47,207 nt of DNA, from positions 1 to 47,207 of IMG/VR virus record IMGVR_UViG_3300005515_000010; one strand, written 5' to 3'. Shown here piece after piece: positions 20,826 to 29,464 of this stretch (its first letter is position 1; each line of letters begins with the position of its first letter). Below the pieces are notes generated by a model, which had not been told where the DNA came from, made no database searches, and worked only from the letters and a program-made list of their open reading frames with translations. The stretch comes from a virus. A program made the translations under genes and the position numbers.

Positions 20826-22456
20826 TGGCGTCTATCCGCCAGGACTGCGAAAACCGCCTCTCCGGGATGAAGACCATCCGGCAGGACTATGAGACGGAAG
20901 CGCGCGATATCGCCCGTTTCGCGCAGCCGGCGCGATCGCGCTTCCTCGCGTCCGAACGCAACAAGGGCACGCGGCGCCGGCAGGCAAACAACCGCCTGCT
21001 CGATCCGCACGGCATCATCGCGTTCCGCACCCTCACCAACGGCATGACATCGGGCCTGTCGTCGGCCTCGTCGCCGTGGTTCACGCTGAAGGTCGACGAT
21101 GCGCTGATGGAAGAGCCCGGCGTCCGCGACTGGCTGAGCGACGTCGAGCAGCGCATGTACGCCTTCCTTGCGTCGACCAACTTCTATGCCGCTGCGAAAG
21201 CCGGCTATGCCGAAATGGGCCTGTTCGGCGGCGAGGGCACGGTGATGGTCGATCACCGCGTGCACGGTGCCGTCTGCCACAGCCTGACCTTCGGCGAATA
21301 CTGGATTGCGCTGTCGACCGCGATGAGCCCCGACACGCTCTATCGCATGTGCCCGATGACGGTGCGGCAGGCCGTCGATTCGTTCGGCACCGCGGTGCAT
21401 CCGACGATCCGCACCAGCTACGACCGCAGCGACTATGAAAAAGAGGTCGAGATCTATCACGCGATCGAGCCGGACGCCGGCGGCCGCTTCGCGTTCCGCT
21501 CGGTCTATTGGGATGCGGGCGACGATCGCAACGACAGCACGCTGAAAATCTCCGGCTATCCCGAGCAGCCGTTCTGGGCGCCGCGCTGGGATGTCAGCGG
21601 AGGCGACGTCTACGGCAACTCGCCGGGGATGGAGAGCCTGCCGGCGCTCCGCGAGCTCCAGTTGCAGACCAAGCGCCGCAACGAGGCGATCGACCTTATG
21701 GTGCATCCCGAGAAGATCGTGCCGCCGAATGTCCGCCTGACCGGCCAGCCGCGCAGCGTCGTGACCGGCACCGGCGTGCTCAAGGAGAACATCATTGTTC
21801 CCTATCAGATGCCCTACCAGGCGGTCGAAGCCATCCGCTCCGAAATCGACAAGTGCAAGGAGCAGGTCGACGCGCTGAGCTATTCCGACCTGTTCAACGC
21901 GATCACCAACATGCGCGGCGTCCAGCCCCGCAACATGGAGGAGATCGCGGCGCGCAACGAGGAGAAGCTGACGCAGCTGGGCCCCGTCATCGAGCGCGTC
22001 AGCACCGAGAAGCTTCAGATTGTCATCGATCGCACCTTCGGCCTCATGGAGCGCGGCCGCCTGCTCCCGCCAGCGCCCGAGGCGCTGCGCGACACCGAGG
22101 TGAAGGTCGAGTTCGTATCGATCCTGACCCAGATGCAGCGCATGGTCGGTATCGGCCAGATCGAGCGCACCGTGTCGTTCGTCGGCAATGTCGCCGGCGT
22201 CGTGCCCGAAGCGGTCGACAAGCTCGATGTCGACCAGATGATCGACGAATATTCGCAGCGCGCCGGCACGCCGTCGAAGATCATCCGCAGCACCGCCGAG
22301 GCGCAGAAAATCCGCGATGCGCGGGCACAGCAGGCGGCGCAGGCCAAGGCCATGGAGGCCGCGCCTGCCGTCCAGTCTGGCGCCGACGCGGCGCGCCTCC
22401 TCAGCGAAACCGACGTCGGCGGGCAACCCCTGCTCGACACGCTGCTCGGCGCATGA
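20825..22456 (+). CDS. Portal (head-to-tail connector), pfam12236 type
   Basis: The 543-residue protein has the features of podoviral portals of the T7 gp8/BPP-1 type: a start LSGMKTIRQDYETEARDIAR, the segment LTNGMTSGLSSASSPWFTLK, a central RWDVSGGDVYGNSPGMESLP and a helical, Ala-rich C-terminus. Twelve copies would form the connector ring at one capsid vertex. Length is typical. Together with Bbp19/Bbp16-like genes after it this points to the BPP-1 branch. Confidence 0.93.
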   Translation: MASIRQDCENRLSGMKTIRQDYETEARDIARFAQPARSRFLASERNKGTRRRQANNRLLDPHGIIAFRTLTNGMTSGLSSASSPWFTLKVDDALMEEPGVRDWLSDVEQRMYAFLASTNFYAAAKAGYAEMGLFGGEGTVMVDHRVHGAVCHSLTFGEYWIALSTAMSPDTLYRMCPMTVRQAVDSFGTAVHPTIRTSYDRSDYEKEVEIYHAIEPDAGGRFAFRSVYWDAGDDRNDSTLKISGYPEQPFWAPRWDVSGGDVYGNSPGMESLPALRELQLQTKRRNEAIDLMVHPEKIVPPNVRLTGQPRSVVTGTGVLKENIIVPYQMPYQAVEAIRSEIDKCKEQVDALSYSDLFNAITNMRGVQPRNMEEIAARNEEKLTQLGPVIERVSTEKLQIVIDRTFGLMERGRLLPPAPEALRDTEVKVEFVSILTQMQRMVGIGQIERTVSFVGNVAGVVPEAVDKLDVDQMIDEYSQRAGTPSKIIRSTAEAQKIRDARAQQAAQAKAMEAAPAVQSGADAARLLSETDVGGQPLLDTLLGA

Positions 22457-22770
22457 CGATGGAAGTGCGCGACCTGCAGGTGCTGCTCGAGCAGGCGGAG
22501 TTCCGCAATTTCCTCTTTGAGGCGATTCAACTGGCTGGCATCTGGGATGTCGCCAACGGGCATGACGGACGTGATCTCGCATTCTTCGAGGGACGTCGAA
22601 GCCTGGGGTTGGATCTACTGCGCCTCGCCGATCAGGGGCAGCCCGACAAGCTCCGCACGCCGGATGCCGTCGCGACCCTCAACGCAGTGCTCATCACACA
22701 TCTGAACCCCCCTTCGCGTCCCAAGGAGAAGACCAATGCGCGCGACCGCTATGACGATATTCCCGACTAA
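22453..22770 (+). CDS. Bbp19-family protein
   Basis: This 105-residue protein carries the domain of Bordetella phage BPP-1 protein Bbp19: EFRNFLFEAIQLAGIWDVAN, then FFEGRRSLGLDLL. Its exact role in the virion is unknown. ATG overlaps the portal stop (ATGA), while its own end overlaps the next gene by 35 bases in another frame. Confidence 0.8.
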   Translation: MTMEVRDLQVLLEQAEFRNFLFEAIQLAGIWDVANGHDGRDLAFFEGRRSLGLDLLRLADQGQPDKLRTPDAVATLNAVLITHLNPPSRPKEKTNARDRYDDIPD

Positions 22771-23629
22771 ATCGACCGCACTGCGCGGTGCCCTGCTCGC
22801 GTCGACCGCGTTCATGTCGCCCGCAGAGCGCGCCATGGGCCGCTTCATGCGCGGGCCCGACGATCATGACGCCGGCGGCGGTGGCGGCTCGGGCGGCGGC
22901 GAAGGCGATGCTGGCGCCGGTGATCAGGGTGCAGGCGATCAGGGCGCCGGCGATGGCAATGACGGCGCCGCCGATGGTGGCGATGCCGGTGCGGGCGATG
23001 GCGCCTCGGGCGACGACGACGGGTCCGGCGGTACCGCGCTCGGCGACGGAAGCGGCGAAGGCGATGACGATGGCGCCAGCGGCGAGGGTGAAGGCGAAGG
23101 CGATGGTGGCGCCGCGGAAGGCGCACCCGACGCTTACGACCTGACGGTCGACGGCGTCACGCTCGATGCCGAGCTCGTCGCCGAGGCCGACCCGATCCTT
23201 CGCGAGCTCAACCTGTCCAACGACCAGGCGAAGACGCTCGTGCCGATGGCGCAAAAGATGATGGATCGGGCGGTCGACGCGACCGTCAACGACATCGTCG
23301 CGCGCGGCAATCAGCAGCGCAAGGAATGGCTCGACGCGGCGAAAGCGGATCCGGAGATCGGCGGCGCCAAGTGGGACGAAACCATGCACGTCGCCGCCCG
23401 CGGTCTCGATGCGCTCGGCTTCGTCAAGGGCGACGAGGCCAAGAATATTCAGGCCCATCCGTTCCGCCTCGCGCTGGAATCGACGGGCTTCGGCAATCAC
23501 CCCGACATGATCCGCCTGTGCGCCAAGCTGGGCGAGCTCGTCGGTGAGGACGGTGATTTCGTGCGGGCGGATGCTTCGGCGCCCGGCGCGAAAGATGATG
23601 TGGCGAAGCGTCTCTATCCCAACGATTAA
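22736..23629 (+). CDS. Scaffolding protein-like, acidic low-complexity
   Basis: The 297-residue protein has a Gly/Asp/Ala low-complexity region (about residues 38-130) with almost no hydrophobic residues and a helical C-terminal half (AKTLVPMAQKMMDRAVDATV). Position between portal and capsid gene, acidity and helicity fit a capsid scaffold. AAGGAG lies seven bases before the ATG at 22736. The repeats are imperfect DNA-level GGCGAY-type repeats that could vary by slippage. Confidence 0.75.
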   Translation: MRATAMTIFPTKSTALRGALLASTAFMSPAERAMGRFMRGPDDHDAGGGGGSGGGEGDAGAGDQGAGDQGAGDGNDGAADGGDAGAGDGASGDDDGSGGTALGDGSGEGDDDGASGEGEGEGDGGAAEGAPDAYDLTVDGVTLDAELVAEADPILRELNLSNDQAKTLVPMAQKMMDRAVDATVNDIVARGNQQRKEWLDAAKADPEIGGAKWDETMHVAARGLDALGFVKGDEAKNIQAHPFRLALESTGFGNHPDMIRLCAKLGELVGEDGDFVRADASAPGAKDDVAKRLYPND

Positions 23630-23645
23630 TAAGGGGGAATTTCCC

Positions 23646-24662
23646 ATGGCTATCATCGGCGAAAAATATCTCGGCCTCATCGACGTGATGAAGCGCGAGG
23701 GCAACGAAATGGGCGAAATCGTCGAAGCGCTGCACACGCTCAACCCGATCATGCGCGACGCGAACGTCATCACCTGCAACATGGGCACGAAGCATCGCTC
23801 GGCGATCCGCACCGGCCTGCCCAGCGTCAGCTGGGGTGCGCTCTACGAAGGCATCAAGCAGTCGAAGAGCACCACGACGCAGGTCGACGATGTTACCGGC
23901 TTCGTAGAAGGCCTGTCGACCGTCGACAGCCGCCTGCTCAAGATCGCGGGCGCGAATGCTGCCAAAGTCCGCATGTCGGAAGGCACGTCGTTCCTCGAAT
24001 CGATCTCGCAGGATTTCGAAAAGACCTTCTGGTATTCGAACATCGGCTCGAGCCCGCGCAAGTTCCACGGCTTCTTCGCGCGCTACAACAGCCTCGCGAA
24101 CCCGAACGTCGTCAATGGCGGCGGGGCAGGCTCGGACAATACCTCGATCGCGATGATCACTTGGGGCGACCAGGCCACCTCGATCATCACGCCCGAGGGC
24201 ATGGCGGCGGGTATCGACCGCGAGGACAAGGGCGAGCACCGCGTCCTCGATGCGAACGGCGACCCCTACTATGCGAAGGACGAGCTGTTCACGCAGCATG
24301 GCGGCCTGACCGTGAAGGACTGGCGCTACAGCGGCCGCGTCGCGAACATCGACGTGTCCGACGTGATCGCCGGCACCAAGGCGGTCAATCCGCTGCTCCG
24401 CAAGCTGTTCTACAAGCTGCAGGGCCGCCGCACCTACGGCATGCAGAATCAGGGCGGCATCATCGGCGCCACCGACACGGTCATCTACATGAACCGTACC
24501 CTGCTCGAAGCGCTCGACGCCGAAGGCACGAACGCCGGCTCGTCGGACAATTTCGTGCGCCTCAAGCCCAAGGAAATCCAGGGCGAGGAAGTCATGACGT
24601 GGCGCGGCATTCCGATCCGCGACACCGACAACATCCTCAACACCGAGGCGCTCGTCGCGTAA
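23646..24662 (+). CDS. Major capsid protein, BPP-1-like
   Basis: The 338-residue protein has no signal or coiled coil and resembles BPP-1-type capsid proteins: GEKYLGLIDVMKREGNEMGE, then GLPSVSWGALYEGIKQSKST, then KTFWYSNIG. It follows the scaffold, has a strong ribosome site (AAGGGGGAA) and is followed by the cement protein gene, as in BPP-1. It is expected to be the most abundant virion protein. Confidence 0.88.
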   Translation: MAIIGEKYLGLIDVMKREGNEMGEIVEALHTLNPIMRDANVITCNMGTKHRSAIRTGLPSVSWGALYEGIKQSKSTTTQVDDVTGFVEGLSTVDSRLLKIAGANAAKVRMSEGTSFLESISQDFEKTFWYSNIGSSPRKFHGFFARYNSLANPNVVNGGGAGSDNTSIAMITWGDQATSIITPEGMAAGIDREDKGEHRVLDANGDPYYAKDELFTQHGGLTVKDWRYSGRVANIDVSDVIAGTKAVNPLLRKLFYKLQGRRTYGMQNQGGIIGATDTVIYMNRTLLEALDAEGTNAGSSDNFVRLKPKEIQGEEVMTWRGIPIRDTDNILNTEALVA

Positions 24663-24669
24663 CGCACCG

Positions 24670-24696
24670 CGGGCGGTGTCGCAGCGGCGGCCCGCC
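24670..24696 (+). terminator. GC hairpin after the capsid gene, possible attenuator
   Basis: GCGGGC (24670-24675) pairs with GCCCGC (24691-24696). No T-run follows. Partial terminators after capsid genes are common in phages, but this one is weak and could simply be GC-rich spacer. Confidence 0.25.
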
Positions 24697-24718
24697 CCGG
24701 TCTTCTAGGGGAAGACAA

Positions 24719-25165
24719 ATGAGCATTTTCGACATCACCAACATGTTCTGCGAGGATCAGGCGATCACTGGCGACGCCCGCTCGACGAACACCATCGACC
24801 TCGGCGTGACCGGCAAGCCTTTCGGCGACAGCCGCTCGCTTGTTCGGGACATCGGCAAAGGGTGCAAGCTGCCCCTGTCGATCACCGTCACCGAGACGTT
24901 CAACAATCTCACCAGCCTGACCGTCCAGCTTCAGTGCGACGACAACAGCGGCTTCAGTTCGGCGAAAACCGTCGCGCAGGCGACCTACCTCGCCGCCGAG
25001 CTCGTCGCGGGCAAGCAGCTGTCGTTCCCGGACGAAATCCCGGAGGGTCTGAACGAAGAGTTCATGAGCCTCTATTTCGACGTCACGGGCACCAACCCGT
25101 CGACGGGGAAAATCACCGCAGGCGTCGTGGCTTCGCGCCACACCAATTTCTCGGGAGGCCAGTAA
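24719..25165 (+). CDS. Bbp16-family capsid cement protein
   Basis: A 148-residue match to the Bbp16 family along its length: FCEDQAITGDARSTNTIDLG, then DIGKGCKLPLSITVTETFNN, then ITAGVVASRHTNF. In BPP-1 this type of protein decorates and stabilises the capsid lattice. AGGGGAAG precedes the ATG. Confidence 0.88.
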   Translation: MSIFDITNMFCEDQAITGDARSTNTIDLGVTGKPFGDSRSLVRDIGKGCKLPLSITVTETFNNLTSLTVQLQCDDNSGFSSAKTVAQATYLAAELVAGKQLSFPDEIPEGLNEEFMSLYFDVTGTNPSTGKITAGVVASRHTNFSGGQ

Positions 25166-25166
25166 C

Positions 25167-25634
25167 ATGTCGGAAGCCAACGAATACAAAACCTATCGCG
25201 CGAATGCCGAAGGTTTCGACGGTGACAAGATCCGCCTTCCCGGCGAGCTCTTTACCACCAACATCCCGCAGGGCAGTTGGATGGATCTCGTCGAGGACCC
25301 CGCACTCGCAGCGCCGGGTGACGACGACAAGGCCGACGCGGTCAACGATCCCGAGGTCGCGGCGCTCAAGAAGCTGCTGACGGAAAAGATCGCGGCCGCC
25401 GACGACAAGCTCGCGGCGATCGACAAGCGGCTCGCCGAACTCAACGCTCCGGCGCCGAAGACCGATGAACCGGGTCCGCTCGACAAGAGCATCCCGGATC
25501 TCACGGCCTACCTCGAAACGGTCAGCGACGTCGGGGCGATCGATGCCCTGATCAAGGCCGAGACCGGCGGCAAGTCGCGCGACGGTGCGCTCGCGGCCCT
25601 CAACGCCCGCAAGGCGGCGCTGCAGGGCAAATAG
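25167..25634 (+). CDS. Hypothetical virion-region protein, 155 aa
   Basis: The 155-residue protein has a middle coiled coil (about residues 65-100) and a C-terminal helix-turn resembling short DNA- or peptide-binding motifs (DLTAYLETVSDVGAIDALIK). Head-associated by position, immediately after the cement gene with one base between them and followed by a terminator. No firm family. Confidence 0.65.
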   Translation: MSEANEYKTYRANAEGFDGDKIRLPGELFTTNIPQGSWMDLVEDPALAAPGDDDKADAVNDPEVAALKKLLTEKIAAADDKLAAIDKRLAELNAPAPKTDEPGPLDKSIPDLTAYLETVSDVGAIDALIKAETGGKSRDGALAALNARKAALQGK

Positions 25635-25657
25635 TTACGCCTCCGGGCGGAAGGGGG

Positions 25658-25690
25658 AAGGGCCGGCCGAGCAATCGTCCGGCCCTTTTT
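25658..25690 (+). terminator. Rho-independent terminator
   Basis: AAGGGCCGG (25658-25666) pairs with CCGGCCCTT (25679-25687) and runs into TTTTT (25686-25690). It is the strongest terminator in the window and closes the head-gene transcript. A late promoter-like motif begins eight bases later. Confidence 0.9.
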
Positions 25691-25697
25691 CGTGCCC

Positions 25698-25725
25698 GAT
25701 TCAAGGCCGCCAGCGAGGACGCTAG
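25698..25725 (+). promoter_or_regulatory. Late promoter-like motif B
   Basis: GATTCAA (25698-25704), 17 bases, CTAG (25722-25725). It directly follows a strong terminator and precedes the next gene by 26 bases, the arrangement expected if it restarts transcription. Confidence 0.7.
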
Positions 25726-25751
25726 GCCGAACCCGTCAAAGGGGAGCATAT

Positions 25752-26054
25752 ATGAAAGCCTTTCGCCCTGTCCCGGCCCGCACGGTCAGTATCGATGTCT
25801 CCGCCGCATCGCAGGCTATTTCCCTCGGCGGCGCGGGTGCTGCCCTTCGCATCGTCAACGACGGTACCGCGACGGTATGGCTGCGCTTCGGCGCAAGCGA
25901 TGTCGTGGCGACGCTTGCGACCGGCTTGCCGATCCGGCCGGGCGTTACCGAGGTGCTGAGTCTCGAAGGCATGGGCGATGAGCCGACGCACGTCGCGGCG
26001 ATCGCAGCCGGCGCTACCGGCAAGATCTATTTCACCCCGGGTTCGGGCATCTAA
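25752..26054 (+). CDS. Hypothetical structural protein, 100 aa
   Basis: A beta-rich 100-residue protein (AALRIVNDGTATVWLRFGAS) of the kind found as small capsid or tail decoration proteins. AGGGGAG-type ribosome site lies before the ATG at 25752. Its stop shares one base with the next start. No specific family. Confidence 0.65.
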   Translation: MKAFRPVPARTVSIDVSAASQAISLGGAGAALRIVNDGTATVWLRFGASDVVATLATGLPIRPGVTEVLSLEGMGDEPTHVAAIAAGATGKIYFTPGSGI

Positions 26055-27928
26055 TGTCCGTCCGGTCTGGCGGTCGCGGCGTCGGTCACGCCAGCCGCAT
26101 CGCTGCGGCGGCGAGCGGAGGGGCACCTACGCCTACGCCCACCCCAACGCCTACACCGACCCCGACGACGTATATCCTGCCGATTTTGGCGGGACAGTCG
26201 AACCATCCGGGCCGCAACCGCGTCTCAACCGACCCTAACGGCACCACGGCCTCGCCGGTCGATCCCAATCCGGAGCTGTCGTACACGCATCCGCGCATCC
26301 GCGAGTTCGGGGGCGACCCGACTTACGGTAACTACCGCACGCTTTCTTACGACATTGTCGAGCCGCACCATCCCGACGGCCTGCAAAGCGGCTATCAGCG
26401 TGTTGGGCCGGGACTCAATATTCTCTATGGCATCGCCGCCGAAAGCGCCGCGTATGAAGTCGTGGCCGTTCCCTGCGCAGTCGGCTCGACCGGCATCCTG
26501 AATGGCGGCTGGCTCTCGAACGCGACGCCCGGCGCTGGGGGCGTCCGCTTCGAGAACATGATCACCCAGGCCAATCTGGCCATTGCGGCGATCGTCGCAG
26601 CGGACCCCACAGCGATCGTCATCCCGCGCCTTTACTGGATCCAGGGCGAGCAGGACGGTGCAGAAGCTCGCGACGGCACGCTCTACAAAAACGCGCTGTC
26701 TGATATCATTGACCGGGCTCGCGCTCGCATCACCGGCGCGACGAACATGGAAGTCATTCTGGGCTCCATGGTGCCGCGCAAGTTCACGCCCTCGGCGCCG
26801 TCGGGCTATGTGGCCGGATATGTGCCGATCAACCAGGCGCATGTCGATCTCTCGGTCGACAAGGCCGGCGTCCGTTACATCCTCGGCCCGGACAATACGA
26901 TCCCTTCGACCAATGCGGCCTATGCGCTGCCGGGCGGTGCGTCCGTCGACGGCCTGCACTATCAGACGCAAATCGCCGCCCGCGAGTTCGGCACCCGCAT
27001 CGGTACCGCGATGGTCGACACGACAGGCCCAAGCGTCACGAATGCGGCAGCGCAAGGCAATTTCGTCAACACGGCTCTCGTCGTCAATCTCGGCCACGAC
27101 GACCCGTTCGGACACGCCACGTTCCACATCACGGGCGGCGCCGACGCCGCGCAGTTCGAGATCAGCGACCGCTATAACTCGCCGAAGCTGCGCTGGGCGG
27201 GCAATGGCACCGGACCCGCTGTCGGCACCTATGCTGTGCAGGTAAAGGCCCGCGATGGCATGGGCAATTACGGCCCGGCGAGGAACTTCTCGGTCGAGGT
27301 TGTGGCCGCTTATGGCGTCGGCGATCAGGGACCGGTGACGCTCACCTCTGTCTATATGGAGGAAGCGTACACCGTCCCGACCAACGGATTTACGCGCACC
27401 TTCAACATCAAGAAGGGCAAAAATCTCTTCTTCTTCGCCGCCTCTTCGGGCGGCAACCGCGACACCACCTTCGCCGTTACGATCAACGGCAACGCTGCGA
27501 CCAAACACATAGGCAACGCCTCCGGCAATAATCTGCAGGTGTGGTCCTTCGATTCCCCGATGGATCAGACCGTCACCATGGCGGTCACCTTCTCGGGTAG
27601 CGGCGGCGTGTTCAACCTGCTGTTCGCCGTGCTCACCGGCAGCAAGGTGGCGCCGGCGTCGACCGACTTCACGGTGTGGGCCTCGGGCGCGAGCCCCCAT
27701 GCATCCGCGTCGATGACAGTCCCGGCAAATGCGCTCACCGTCATGCTCGCGGCGTTCGGCTCGTCGTCGATCACGGGGGCGGGCTCGGGAACGACGCAGG
27801 TTGCCATCGGCGGGACTAACAATCGGTTGGGCCTCTTCTCCCGGTCGACGACGGGCGCGCCGTCCTTCACCTCGGGCGCGACGGGCTTCCGCGGCTTCGC
27901 ATCGCTCGTGTTCGAGAAATCGACGTGA
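26054..27928 (+). CDS. Virion-associated SGNH/sialate-O-acetylesterase-like hydrolase with PT linker
   Basis: After a short N-terminus comes a proline-threonine linker (seven PT units, about residues 25-38), then a hydrolase domain with LAGQSN (nucleophile S49), WIQGEQDG (about 195-202) and DGLHYQ (D299, H302), the blocks of SGNH/DUF303 carbohydrate esterases. About residues 325-420 look like a cadherin-like beta domain and the rest another beta-rich module. At 624 residues, encoded among virion genes, it probably removes acetyl groups from capsule or O-antigen during adsorption. The N-terminal anchor is unknown. Confidence 0.8.
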   Translation: MSVRSGGRGVGHASRIAAAASGGAPTPTPTPTPTPTPTTYILPILAGQSNHPGRNRVSTDPNGTTASPVDPNPELSYTHPRIREFGGDPTYGNYRTLSYDIVEPHHPDGLQSGYQRVGPGLNILYGIAAESAAYEVVAVPCAVGSTGILNGGWLSNATPGAGGVRFENMITQANLAIAAIVAADPTAIVIPRLYWIQGEQDGAEARDGTLYKNALSDIIDRARARITGATNMEVILGSMVPRKFTPSAPSGYVAGYVPINQAHVDLSVDKAGVRYILGPDNTIPSTNAAYALPGGASVDGLHYQTQIAAREFGTRIGTAMVDTTGPSVTNAAAQGNFVNTALVVNLGHDDPFGHATFHITGGADAAQFEISDRYNSPKLRWAGNGTGPAVGTYAVQVKARDGMGNYGPARNFSVEVVAAYGVGDQGPVTLTSVYMEEAYTVPTNGFTRTFNIKKGKNLFFFAASSGGNRDTTFAVTINGNAATKHIGNASGNNLQVWSFDSPMDQTVTMAVTFSGSGGVFNLLFAVLTGSKVAPASTDFTVWASGASPHASASMTVPANALTVMLAAFGSSSITGAGSGTTQVAIGGTNNRLGLFSRSTTGAPSFTSGATGFRGFASLVFEKST

Positions 27929-28020
27929 GGCCGCCGCGCTGCTCGCAGGATCGCTGGGGCATCGAACATATGGTCATTATCGCACTTCTGGTGTTCGCGA
28001 TCCTCCATGTCCCAATATAG
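27925..28020 (+). CDS. Possible 31-residue membrane peptide
   Basis: GTG at 27925 overlaps the esterase stop by four bases and opens a short frame ending with one hydrophobic helix (MVIIALLVFAILHVPI). The coupling is like that of other genes here, but the first fifteen residues are atypical, so translation is uncertain. Confidence 0.4.
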   Translation: MRPPRCSQDRWGIEHMVIIALLVFAILHVPI

Positions 28021-28059
28021 TCCAGTGACATTTTGACGCCGTTGTGAAACAGAAAGCGC

Positions 28060-28794
28060 ATGAACCCGCGCACGCTTAAAGCTGTGGCCAGCACAGTTTT
28101 CACCAAACAGATGTTTCATCAACTTCGCCTAGCCGCGATATCGCACGCCAAGGCGGAAGACGGTATTTGTTCCGCATGCGGCTATGAAGGCAAGTTCGGG
28201 CCTTTTGGCATGCCGGTACGCTCGGGCGTGCAGTGCCCGAAATGCTGGTCTTTGGAGCGTCACCGCCTGCTCGCGCTGGCAATGAAGCGCGACGAAATCA
28301 AGATCGAAGGGCGCGATATCGTCCACTTCGCGGGCGAGTATAGCGTCACCCACATCATTCATTCGAAGAAGCCGGCGCGGTACCGGGTTTCCGAATATGA
28401 AGGCGATCACGGCGATTTGCGGCTCGATATCGAGAATATCGACCTGCCCGACAACTCGCTCGACCTGGTCATTGCGAACCACGTGCTCGAGCATATTGAT
28501 GACCGGAAAGCGCTCGCGGAGATCTACCGTGTGCTGCGTCCCGGCGGTGAGCTCGTCTGCATGTTCCCGATCGTCGAGGGCTGGTCCGAAACTTATGAGA
28601 ACCCCAGCATAACCGATCCGGTCGGCCGCGACCTGCACTTCGGGCAATTCGATCATGTCCGCTATTACGGGCGCGACGTTCGCGATCGCATTCTTGCGGC
28701 CGGCTTCAAGCTTCGCGAAATCACGGCCGAATCCGGCGACGTGCTGCGCCACAGGCTGTGCCGGGGCGAGAAAATCTTCATCGGACTGAAATAG
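28060..28794 (+). CDS. Class I SAM-dependent methyltransferase with zinc ribbon
   Basis: The 244-residue protein has four cysteines in ICSACGYEG (C37, C40) and QCPKCWS (C59, C62), then a methyltransferase-11-type domain with DLVIANHVLEHIDDRKALAE and YRVLRPGGELV. Similar proteins act on sugars or small molecules. Between an esterase gene and the tail genes, with a 39-base gap before it, it looks like an inserted moron that may alter host surface glycans. The substrate is unknown. Confidence 0.75.
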   Translation: MNPRTLKAVASTVFTKQMFHQLRLAAISHAKAEDGICSACGYEGKFGPFGMPVRSGVQCPKCWSLERHRLLALAMKRDEIKIEGRDIVHFAGEYSVTHIIHSKKPARYRVSEYEGDHGDLRLDIENIDLPDNSLDLVIANHVLEHIDDRKALAEIYRVLRPGGELVCMFPIVEGWSETYENPSITDPVGRDLHFGQFDHVRYYGRDVRDRILAAGFKLREITAESGDVLRHRLCRGEKIFIGLK

Positions 28795-28797
28795 CCC

Positions 28798-28825
28798 GAT
28801 TCAAGCGCCGCGGGGGTGGCCTTAC
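28798..28825 (+). promoter_or_regulatory. Late promoter-like motif C
   Basis: GATTCAA (28798-28804), 17 bases, TTAC (28822-28825). The next ATG (28835) is only ten bases away with no Shine-Dalgarno sequence, so a transcript from here would be leaderless or nearly so. Confidence 0.65.
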
Positions 28826-28834
28826 CCCCGCATC

Positions 28835-29464
28835 ATGACCACCGTCGCGCTCTGCAATCAGGCCATGCTCGATCTCGCAGCGCCGCCGATCGCCTCGCTC
28901 AATGAGCCGTCGAACGAAGCGCGCGCCTGCGCCGCGGTCGCGTTCGTCATCATGGACGAATTGCTCGATTGGACCGAGTGGCATTGGACCGAGACCTACC
29001 AGGTGCTCGCGGCCGTGCCGAACGACCGGCCGGCCGAATGGCTCTATTGCTATGCCAAGCCGGCCGACTGCGGCACGCCGATCGCGGTTCGCGGCGTGGA
29101 AGACCCGGCGACCAGTCTGCCCGTCGGCGGTCCCGGCACCTTCCCGCGGCAGAATGCCATGCCGCTGGCCTTCATCCTGGCCGACGGCAAGATCTATACG
29201 AACGTGCCCAATGCGACGCTCGTTTATCATCGCAACGGCAATTTCGTGCTGCCGCCGCTGGTCGCGCGCGCCTATGTCCTCGAGCTCGCCGCCCGCACCT
29301 GCTACGGCATCAAGAAGGACAAGAAGCTCAAGGCCGACCTGATACAGGAGGCCGCGTTCAAGAAGGCGGAGGCGATCGCCGACGAGGCGAACAAGTCGCC
29401 GCGCCGCTCGCCCGAGTATATCAGCGACGCCGAGTTCGCCCGCGCCGGCGTGCTGGATCTCTGA
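28835..29464 (+). CDS. Tail tubular protein A-like (T7 gp11 type)
   Basis: A 209-residue adaptor with the family start (ALCNQAMLDLAAPPIASLNE, then PSNEARACAAVAF) and ending in a helical ALFARAG-like segment. In T7 gp11 forms the ring that joins the portal to the nozzle. It is followed at once by the nozzle gene. No ribosome site is seen before the ATG. Confidence 0.85.
   Translation: MTTVALCNQAMLDLAAPPIASLNEPSNEARACAAVAFVIMDELLDWTEWHWTETYQVLAAVPNDRPAEWLYCYAKPADCGTPIAVRGVEDPATSLPVGGPGTFPRQNAMPLAFILADGKIYTNVPNATLVYHRNGNFVLPPLVARAYVLELAARTCYGIKKDKKLKADLIQEAAFKKAEAIADEANKSPRRSPEYISDAEFARAGVLDL

Noticed and set aside
22523-22560. Seventh GATTCAA heptamer
   Set aside because: It is inside the Bbp19-like gene and the position 17 bases downstream reads TGTC, not NTAN, so it lacks the second half of the motif.
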